Source of the DNA: Gemmatimonadota bacterium
GTDB lineage: Bacteria; Latescibacterota; UBA2968; UBA8231
Assembly (NCBI GenBank): GCA_026706165.1
Contig: JAPOZF010000037.1
Location: 1-6,281 of the forward strand
Length of the DNA: 6,281 bases
Reading direction: 5' to 3'
Below the pieces are notes generated by a model that was not told the DNA's origin, did not search any database, and saw nothing but the letters and a program-made list of their open reading frames with translations. Position numbers and translations under genes: made by a program. Positions 1-5,267 of the stretch are shown here, in pieces. The number at the start of each line of letters is the position of its first letter. Positions within the stretch are counted from its first letter, which is position 1.

Positions 1-25
1 GGTCGATCTGGATCTCGTCCTTTTT

Positions 26-145
26 CTAGTAGTTGTGGTAGTCTATCGGGTACTCCAGGTCGACGAGGTGGGCACCGGCCTGGAGGGCCAGCCAGAGGAG
101 CAGGCCCAGGGTGGGGTAACACAGCTTTTTGATCCGCACGGGCAT
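26..145 (-). CDS. Small membrane or secreted peptide, 39 aa
   Basis: I do not recognise this gene. The ATG at 143-145 on the minus strand is preceded by AAGGAG (150-155) with a 4-base gap, a convincing initiation site. The product starts with a basic stretch (MPVRIKK), followed by a hydrophobic core around residues 8-25 (LCYPTLGLLLWLALQAGA), then a short polar, Tyr/Asp-rich tail ending DYHNY. The core could be a single transmembrane helix with the tail outside. It could also be a signal peptide cleaved after an Ala-Gly-Ala motif, which would release a peptide of about 14 residues. The stop is TAG, and the frame stays open for the eight codons left before the window edge, with a charged composition (KKDEIQID). 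A longer gene interrupted by TAG therefore cannot be excluded. It lies downstream, on the same strand, of the hairpin at 248-307. Confidence 0.5.
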   Translation of the reverse strand: MPVRIKKLCYPTLGLLLWLALQAGAHLVDLEYPIDYHNY

Positions 146-247
146 GGTTCTCCTTCCCTGCTCAACACCGGTTCGCCGGACCCCCCCGCCATCGGCTTTC
201 CGGGTCGAAGCCGGGAGGTGCGGTTATCGCGCATTTACCGCAAAGAT

Positions 248-307
248 AAAAAGGCGGACAAGCGCCCCGACGCGACCCTTCGAAGGGTCGCAGGACACTC
301 GTCCGCC
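248..307 (-). terminator. Intrinsic terminator-like hairpin (possible attenuator)
   Basis: Read on the minus strand, GGCGGAC (301-307) pairs with GTCCGCC (253-259). GAGTG pairs with CGCTT (with G-U pairs) and TCC with GGG further in. At the top is a perfect 20-base palindrome at 272-291 with CCCTTCGAAGGG at its centre. This gives roughly 23 base pairs in a 55-base element, followed at once by TTTTT (248-252). That is the form of a Rho-independent terminator on the minus strand. No clear gene ends just before it. The next gene downstream on that strand is the 39-aa peptide, so the hairpin could end a small RNA or act as an attenuator in that gene's leader. On the plus strand there is no T run after the stem, so termination in that direction is not expected. 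Confidence 0.6.
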
Positions 308-586
308 CGGCGCAGACCTGGTCCGGCGACAAGCGAAAGACGCTTTCCGTCCTGGATGGGCGGCCGCCGGTTGCCGGCTGAGCAACAGAGCGACAGTCGG
401 ACCGTCAACCTGGCGGGCGTGCCAGGCAGGCATGAATCGCCGTCGTGGGCCCCCGGACGGCAAGGCCGATCCCGAGAGCAGGACGAAGGCGGCGCGCCAT
501 TGCTTCCTGATACGAACACCTGTCATTAGTCTTTTTCTCTCCGGCGAACTGTGAATTTCCTTTTGTAACCACCCGGATAGCCATTG

Positions 587-594
587 AAAAGGAG
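587..594 (+). promoter_or_regulatory. Ribosome binding site that sets the GTG start of the oxygenase
   Basis: AAAAGGAG lies 7 bases before the GTG at 602-604. The in-frame TTG at 584 overlaps this site and has no site of its own, and the ATG at 595-597 is out of frame. The site therefore favours GTG 602 as the start. Confidence 0.7.
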
Positions 595-601
595 ATGCAA
601 G

Positions 602-2029
602 GTGCAGACGATTACCGATCACCTGTTCGACGACGAGACCATGAGGCGGTTTCTCGTCGACGGCTACGTCGTCGTAAAAGCCGATCTGCCCGATGGGGTC
701 CACGCCGGAATTCACCGCGGCGTCGAGGAGATGATCGCCGCCCACGGCAACCTCGGAAACAACATTCTGCCGCTGATCCCGGAGATCGGGCAGGTGTTCG
801 ACCACCCGGCGGTGCGGGGGGCCATGACCAGCATCCTCGGGCGGGGGTACGTCATGCACCCGCACCGCTACTGCCACCGCAACCCTCCGGGCAGCGAGGG
901 CCAGGGTTTCCACAAGGACACCTACGAACCGGACGTCGAGGCCACCCACCCCCGCTGCCGCTGGGCGATGGCCTTCTACTACCCGCAGGACACCAGCGCG
1001 GACATGGGACCCTCGGCAATCCTGCCGGGAAGCCAGTACTACGAAACCTCCGAAGCTGCGCACGAGCAGCCGGAGCTGCCGCTGTGCGGAGAGGCCGGCA
1101 CGGTGGCCATCATCCACTATGACCTCTGGCACCGCGCCTCGCCCAACCGCAGCAATCGGCAGCGCTACATGCTCAAGTTCCTGTTCGAGCGCACGACCGA
1201 GCCGTCGCGGCCGTCGTGGCGCAACGCCTACCCCGGCTGGACCGCCCCTGCGGGGAATCCCGGACGACACCAGGGGCTGTACGAACAGCTGTGGCACTGG
1301 AACCGCGGTGCTGGAGCCGCACGAAAGAGTGGGCCCGTAAACGGGAAGACCGCCGAAGCGCTGGCAGGGGATCTCCTGGGCGGCGACGAGCGCACCCGGA
1401 TCGACGCCGCCTTCGAGCTCGGAGCCCTCGGCGGGGATGCCCTGGCGCTTTTGGCCGCCGCCCTGGAGGCCGGATCACGGGAAACCGGCCGCCACGCCGC
1501 CATCGGGTTGAGCTCCCTCGGCGGGGCCGCGGTGCCGCGCCTCGTCGAAGCCCTGGAACACGACAGCAGCCGGGTGCGCGCCGACGCGGCCTACGCCCTT
1601 GCCGACCTCGGTCCGGCTGTCTGGCAGGATCTCCTGCACGCGGATACCAACGCCCGCCGCAGCGCGGTCACAGCCCTGACCGCGGTCCTCGGAGACGAGT
1701 CGGACCAGGTCCGGAGCAACGCAGCCGAAGCCCTGGGAACGATCGGCGACCCGCCGCCGGAGTCGGTGGACGGGTTGGCCGGCCTTCTCGGCGACAGGGA
1801 TATCACGGTCCGCGACAACGCCGCCCGCGCCCTCGCCAGGATGGGGCCGGCAGCGGAAGGGGCGGTCCCCGCCCTCGTGCGGGCGCTGCGGGACGAAAAC
1901 CGCTACGTCCGCTTCCACGCCGGGCTCGCCCTGCGCCGGATCGGCAGCCCTGCCGCGGAGCGAGCCCTGTTCGAAGACCTGCTGACCGCGCGCTGGTGTC
2001 CGCTGACCACGGCGGAATCCCCGTACTGA
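602..2029 (+). CDS. Phytanoyl-CoA dioxygenase-like oxygenase fused to HEAT repeats
   Basis: This 475-aa protein has two parts. Residues about 10-205 form a PhyH-type, Fe(II)- and 2-oxoglutarate-dependent oxygenase, a family that hydroxylates C-H bonds using O2 and 2-oxoglutarate. The iron triad is visible as H104-x-D106 (in GFHKDTYE) and H177 (in YDLWHRASPN). R188 lies 11 residues after the distal His, the spacing of the 2-oxoglutarate-binding Arg in human PHYH. The PhyH-typical segment MGPSAILPGS precedes the distal His. Residues about 260-465 hold around seven HEAT/PBS-lyase-like repeats of about 30 residues (such as VRADAAYALADLG, VRSNAAEALGTIG, VRDNAARALARMG); the fourth is shortened. These should form a curved helical protein-binding surface. 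The linker, about 205-255, is Pro/Gly/Trp-rich. There is no signal peptide, so the protein is probably cytoplasmic. It is the first gene of a two-gene operon. The substrate is unknown. Confidence 0.88.
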   Translation: MQTITDHLFDDETMRRFLVDGYVVVKADLPDGVHAGIHRGVEEMIAAHGNLGNNILPLIPEIGQVFDHPAVRGAMTSILGRGYVMHPHRYCHRNPPGSEGQGFHKDTYEPDVEATHPRCRWAMAFYYPQDTSADMGPSAILPGSQYYETSEAAHEQPELPLCGEAGTVAIIHYDLWHRASPNRSNRQRYMLKFLFERTTEPSRPSWRNAYPGWTAPAGNPGRHQGLYEQLWHWNRGAGAARKSGPVNGKTAEALAGDLLGGDERTRIDAAFELGALGGDALALLAAALEAGSRETGRHAAIGLSSLGGAAVPRLVEALEHDSSRVRADAAYALADLGPAVWQDLLHADTNARRSAVTALTAVLGDESDQVRSNAAEALGTIGDPPPESVDGLAGLLGDRDITVRDNAARALARMGPAAEGAVPALVRALRDENRYVRFHAGLALRRIGSPAAERALFEDLLTARWCPLTTAESPY

Positions 2030-2058
2030 CCGCCGCCCAGCCGCGAAAGGAGACAGCC

Positions 2059-2784
2059 ATGTCCTTTCTGCAGAAGAAGAGGGTGCTCGTTTTCAGCGCC
2101 CACGCCGCGGATTTCTGCACCCGCGCCGGCGGCACCATCGCCCGCCTCGCCGACGAAGGGGCCGCCGTCCACGTCCACGACCTGACCTACGGAGAGCGCT
2201 GCGAGGCCCCGGCCCTGTACGCCCGCGACCCGGTCCCCTCGCTCGAGGAGATCAAGGCGATCCGCAGGGAGGAGATCGAGGCGGCCGCGTCGATCCTCGG
2301 GGCGACCATCGACTGCTTCGACTTCGGCGACAGCCCGCTGCTCCTCGGCCCCGAGCGGCGGCTCGAGATCCTCGACGCCATCCGCGCCTTCGAGCCGGAG
2401 GTCCTGCTCTGCCACTGGATCGACGACATCCTGCACCCCGACCACGTCGAGACCGCGCAGGCGGTGCTGTGGGCGCGGAGCTACTGCGAGGTCCCGGGAA
2501 TCGAGACCCGGCACCCCCCCTGCAAGGTTCCGGAGTTCATCTGCTACGAGGCCCAGCTGGCTACCTCGCCGGTGACGCGGTTCCTGCCGGACTTCTACGT
2601 CGACATCGACTCGACCATGGAGCGCAAGACCGCTGCGATGGCGAAGCTGGCGGCGCAGCCGTCGATCGTCGACCAGTACACCAAGCTCGCCCGCTACCGG
2701 GGACTGGAGGCGCAGATCGTCGCCGGAATGAAGGACTGCACCTGCGCCGAGGGGTTCGTGCGCATCGGCAAGGAAGGGATGTAA
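2059..2784 (+). CDS. PIG-L-family zinc enzyme with HAAD motif, possibly GalB-like hydratase
   Basis: This 241-aa protein has the PIG-L (LmbE-like) fold. Members are mostly zinc-dependent N-deacetylases of GlcNAc-type substrates, with one known branch, GalB, acting as 4-oxalomesaconate hydratase. The N-terminal motif here is SAHAADF. H15 and D18 keep the zinc-ligand spacing, and H129 in HPDH supplies the third ligand. The position that holds the catalytic Asp in HPDD deacetylases is A17. From memory, SAHAADF followed by an RAGG-like segment resembles GalB-type proteins, so a hydratase or lyase is as likely as a deacetylase. The GGTIARLADEGAAVHV segment is the usual first helix and strand. The ATG at 2059 has AAAGGAG (2046-2052) 6 bases upstream. 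The gene starts 29 bases after the oxygenase and is surely cotranscribed with it. The exact substrate cannot be read from the sequence. Confidence 0.85.
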   Translation: MSFLQKKRVLVFSAHAADFCTRAGGTIARLADEGAAVHVHDLTYGERCEAPALYARDPVPSLEEIKAIRREEIEAAASILGATIDCFDFGDSPLLLGPERRLEILDAIRAFEPEVLLCHWIDDILHPDHVETAQAVLWARSYCEVPGIETRHPPCKVPEFICYEAQLATSPVTRFLPDFYVDIDSTMERKTAAMAKLAAQPSIVDQYTKLARYRGLEAQIVAGMKDCTCAEGFVRIGKEGM

Positions 2785-2876
2785 GTCGGGGACGGGTCTA
2801 CAATGAGCTCCCGTCCGGCTGGGACCCTCGCCGGAAACCGAGCTCTCCGGCAAACGGCTTCTCGTAAGCCACTTCC
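2785..2876. other. Convergent intergenic gap with inverted repeats
   Basis: The rightward operon and the leftward operon meet here. GGACGGG (2790-2796) and CCCGTCC (2810-2816) form a 7-bp stem with a 13-base loop, and GCCGG (2830-2834) pairs with CCGGC (2847-2851). Neither stem is followed by a T run on either strand, so these are at best imperfect or Rho-assisted terminators. Confidence 0.35.
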
Positions 2877-3860
2877 CTACTCGTCCATCACCGCCTGTAT
2901 CATCGCCTTGATGTAGCCGAACTCGTAGGCGAACGCCTGGCGGCCGGCGCCCGGTTCCTTGTGCCCCGGGGCGTGGTCGGGCACGCACATGTGCTCGTAC
3001 CCCACTTCTTTGAGCGCCTGCATGTTGCGGTGCATGTTCATCACCCCCTCGTCGGGCCAGACCTCCTGGAACCTGTTGCGCCCGCCGACGATGTTGCGGA
3101 AGTGGCAGAGGAAGATCTTGCCGGGGCTGCCGAAGTAGCGGATGATGTCGGGCACCTCGTTGCAGGGATCGGTCGACGCCTCGGCCATGCAGCCGAGACA
3201 GAGGTTGACCCCGCAGTAGTCGCTCGGGACGATCTCGATGAAGCGCCTGAACCCTTCGGGTCCTCCCAGGACCCGGTCGACGCCCCGGTACCCGGGCGGC
3301 AGCCAGGGATCGCACGGGTGGCAGGCCATGCGCACCCGGCACTCCTCGGCAACCGGGACCACGCGCTCGAGGAAATATGTGATCCGCTCCCAGTTCATCT
3401 CCGCGGTGACCGGCTTGTCGAAGCGCGGCCCGCGGTCCTTCGCCTTCTCGAGGTCCCAGGTGCTGTACACGGAGTTGCCGCGCCCCGGAGGGGTGCTCTC
3501 GGTGCGCTGGTTCTCCATCGCGCACAGGTAGTACTTGACCGCGGGGATGCCGGCCTCGGCGGCCTGGCGGATCATGTTGCAGACCAGCTCGATCTCCCGG
3601 TCCCCCTCCTCGCGGTTGCCGAGCATGTAGTCGGGGATCTCTCCCCCCGAGGCGTTGAGCCGGGCAATCGGGATCGCCACCATCTCCATGTCGATGCCGA
3701 AGCGGGCGCACTTCTCCTTCTTCTGCTTCAGCTCGGCTACGTCCCAGCCGTACTCCCGGTGGAAGGTGATGAAGTTCTCGTTCTTGTTGAACACCCCGTG
3801 GCGGGCGAGGTACTCGAGGTCTTCGTCCGAGGTGTTGAACTGCTGCGTTCCGACGTGCAT
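2877..3860 (-). CDS. Mannonate dehydratase (UxuA)-family enzyme
   Basis: This 327-aa protein resembles the UxuA/ManD mannonate dehydratase family, a TIM barrel in the xylose-isomerase-like superfamily that removes water from D-mannonate to give 2-keto-3-deoxygluconate, using a divalent metal. Family-like blocks appear in order: ACHPCDP (H181, D184), where UxuA has HPDDP; VNLCLGC (C221), where UxuA has a metal-binding Cys; FLCHFRNI (H253), the metal His block; and VPDHAPG (D295, H296), where UxuA has PDHG. It is shorter than E. coli UxuA (394 aa) and rich in Cys (12 residues). It could therefore be a divergent dehydratase or a sugar isomerase/epimerase of the same fold. The start is chosen at 3860 because AAAGGAGG (3867-3874) lies 6 bases upstream; the in-frame ATG at 3866 would have no spacing. 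It follows the transporter by 26 bases, suggesting one transcript and a shared substrate. Confidence 0.8.
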   Translation of the reverse strand: MHVGTQQFNTSDEDLEYLARHGVFNKNENFITFHREYGWDVAELKQKKEKCARFGIDMEMVAIPIARLNASGGEIPDYMLGNREEGDREIELVCNMIRQAAEAGIPAVKYYLCAMENQRTESTPPGRGNSVYSTWDLEKAKDRGPRFDKPVTAEMNWERITYFLERVVPVAEECRVRMACHPCDPWLPPGYRGVDRVLGGPEGFRRFIEIVPSDYCGVNLCLGCMAEASTDPCNEVPDIIRYFGSPGKIFLCHFRNIVGGRNRFQEVWPDEGVMNMHRNMQALKEVGYEHMCVPDHAPGHKEPGAGRQAFAYEFGYIKAMIQAVMDE

Positions 3861-3866
3861 CTGCAT

Positions 3867-3874
3867 CCTCCTTT
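3867..3874 (-). promoter_or_regulatory. Ribosome binding site deciding the dehydratase start
   Basis: AAAGGAGG on the minus strand sits directly against one ATG (3864-3866) and 6 bases from the next in-frame ATG (3858-3860). The spacing favours the second ATG. Confidence 0.7.
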
Positions 3875-3886
3875 GCGGTTGTCCGG

Positions 3887-5215
3887 TCACTCCCTGATTC
3901 TCCGCCGCCGCCGCACGGCCCGCTGCATCAGCTCCTTCATCGGAGTCTGCAGATCGCGGCCGACGAGCCTCCTGCTCGCGAGCCAGCCGGCCGCGAACAG
4001 CAGCTGCGTCCCGGCGAGGTACCAGTGGGTCGCCGCGACGGTACTCGATTCGAGCTCCAGCGTCGACATCCGGTCGAACAGCAGCCCTCCGGCGAAGCCG
4101 CCGAGGCCGGAGGCCCAGGCGAGGACGAAGTTGGGAACAGCGAACCCCTCCCCCTGGTACCCCTGCGGCACCGCGTCCATCATCGCCCGCGTCTGGCCGA
4201 AGGTGTAGCCGGCATGGAGCATGCCCCAGACGAGGAAATAGGCCGCGGCCCAGGCGGTCAGCGCCGCCGTCCGCACCGGCAGCAGCAGCCAGGCCCCCCC
4301 GAGGGCGGCCATCCCCAGCAGCGACGCCGTCAACGCCGGCCGGCTGCCGTGCCTCTCGACCAGCCGCCCCCACAGGTACAGGGTCAGCAGCTCCCCGGCT
4401 CCCATCAGCGAGAGCATCCAGACGTAGTAGTTGACCGGCAGGCCGCGCCCGGTCAGGGCCACCACCCAGAACGGCAGGATCGCGGTCTCGACGAAGCAGG
4501 TGACGGCGAAGCAGGTGCAGTAGCGGCGCATCGCCGGTTCCCTCAGGACCTCCGCGATCCGCTTCCAGAGCCCTTCCCGGGGGCGCGGCAGCGGCTTCTC
4601 CGGGACCCGCAACACCACCAGGCTGCCGGCGACGACCAGCACCAGCCCGAGCCCGAAGGGGAGGGCGAAGCGGCCCGGGTCCGGCTGCGTGCCGAGGTAC
4701 CAGCCGGCGAGCAGGGGCACGCCGAGGGTGCAGAGCCGCTGCGTCGTGCGCATGCGGGTGATGAAGGAGACCTGCGCCGACTTCGAGGTGTTGTCCTGAA
4801 CGAGGGGCCACCAGGCGGAGCCGCCGACCTGCACCATCGACTGCCGCAGGACCAGCAGCACGAGGGCGGCCCAGGCGATTCCGGGGCCGGCGTAGAGGGC
4901 AAGCGGCACCAGCAGCAGCAGGAAGAAGGCGCTGGCGAGACGGGCGGTTCCCATCAGGCGCGGCTTGCCCAGCCGCGGCATCAGCTTCACCCCGATCAGG
5001 CGGGAGGTGTTGCCGAAGCTGGTCGCCGCGGCCAGCAGGCCGATCAGGAAGGGGCCGGCCCCGAGGGCGAGCAGGAACAGCGGCCCGCTCTGCATCATGA
5101 AGGCGCCGACCATCGACCCGGTGGCGAGGTACTGCAGCAACCGCCGCTGCCCGCGCTGGCCCGCGGCGCGGGCGGCACGCCGCTCTTGCAGGGTTCCGGT
5201 CGTTGGCTGCGACAT
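3887..5215 (-). CDS. Major facilitator superfamily transporter
   Basis: This 442-aa inner-membrane protein has about 11-12 hydrophobic helices, with a charged loop near residues 203-230 (VPEKPLPRPREGLWKRIAEV) separating the two six-helix halves. This is the usual MFS length and layout. The N-terminus is basic (ERRAARAAGQRGQRR), and the C-terminus ends in an Arg-rich tail (RRRRRIRE), both consistent with cytoplasmic ends. Such proteins move small solutes by uniport, symport or antiport. The substrate cannot be read from the sequence. Because a mannonate-dehydratase-like gene follows 26 bases downstream, a sugar acid or related carboxylate is a reasonable guess. The ATG at 5213-5215 has only a poor ribosome binding site (GCGGAC). 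A five-codon frame (ATG at 5230-5232) ends at a TGA that shares a base with this ATG, so translation may be coupled. No other ATG, GTG or TTG in frame lies in the gap upstream. Confidence 0.85.
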   Translation of the reverse strand: MSQPTTGTLQERRAARAAGQRGQRRLLQYLATGSMVGAFMMQSGPLFLLALGAGPFLIGLLAAATSFGNTSRLIGVKLMPRLGKPRLMGTARLASAFFLLLLVPLALYAGPGIAWAALVLLVLRQSMVQVGGSAWWPLVQDNTSKSAQVSFITRMRTTQRLCTLGVPLLAGWYLGTQPDPGRFALPFGLGLVLVVAGSLVVLRVPEKPLPRPREGLWKRIAEVLREPAMRRYCTCFAVTCFVETAILPFWVVALTGRGLPVNYYVWMLSLMGAGELLTLYLWGRLVERHGSRPALTASLLGMAALGGAWLLLPVRTAALTAWAAAYFLVWGMLHAGYTFGQTRAMMDAVPQGYQGEGFAVPNFVLAWASGLGGFAGGLLFDRMSTLELESSTVAATHWYLAGTQLLFAAGWLASRRLVGRDLQTPMKELMQRAVRRRRRIRE

Positions 5216-5267
5216 CAGTCCGCGGGCTGCATTCCTTGTGTTTCCGCCCCTCCGGGTTCCTGCCCGG
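5216..5267 (-). other. selO-transporter gap with small hairpin
   Basis: The 52-base gap contains CCGGG (5252-5256) and CCCGG (5263-5267) with a 6-base loop, starting directly after the selO stop. There is no T run after it on the minus strand, so it is a weak terminator at best and readthrough from selO into the transporter is plausible. Confidence 0.35.

Larger units (their letters stand above)
146..601. other. Intergenic region without a convincing gene
   Basis: About 455 bases separate the leftward peptide gene from the rightward oxygenase operon. Open frames cross it on both strands, but they run through the strong hairpin at 253-307 and have Arg/Pro/Ser-rich translations typical of noncoding GC-rich DNA. 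Inverted repeats cluster at the left: CCGG-TTCG-CCGG at 168-179, GCGGT/ACCGC at 220-241, and the long hairpin at 253-307. The stretch 520-600 is AT-richer than its surroundings and probably contains the promoter and leader of the rightward operon. A TTGCTT (500-505) with a TCATTA (523-528) 17 bases further on is the best sigma-70-like pair I see, and it is weak. I did not recognise any known riboswitch core on either strand. Confidence 0.6.

Noticed and set aside
224..310. Possible known riboswitch (c-di-GMP, glycine or cobalamin type) around the 253-307 stem
   Set aside because: I looked for the conserved core motifs of these classes on both strands and did not find them. The structure is better described as a terminator-like hairpin.
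430..500. A 31-codon minus-strand frame (MARRLRPALGIGLAVRG...) with an AGGA upstream
   Set aside because: It is short, has no recognised similarity, and is typical of chance frames in GC-rich DNA.
224..526. A 100-codon minus-strand frame starting MTGVRIRKQWRAAFVLLSG, with a signal-like N-terminus
   Set aside because: It runs through the strong terminator hairpin, has a poorly spaced ribosome binding site, and after residue 25 becomes Arg/Pro/Ser-rich with no recognisable domain. A decayed gene cannot be excluded, but a real one is not supported.
584..601. TTG at 584 as the start of the oxygenase gene
   Set aside because: It overlaps the ribosome binding site AAAAGGAG and has none of its own; GTG at 602 is correctly spaced.
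3861..4811. Long in-frame minus-strand extension upstream of the dehydratase
   Set aside because: This stretch is covered by the transporter gene in another frame, which has clear membrane helices. The extension's translation is low-complexity Arg/Gly/Ala, and the dehydratase has a strong ribosome binding site at 3867-3874.
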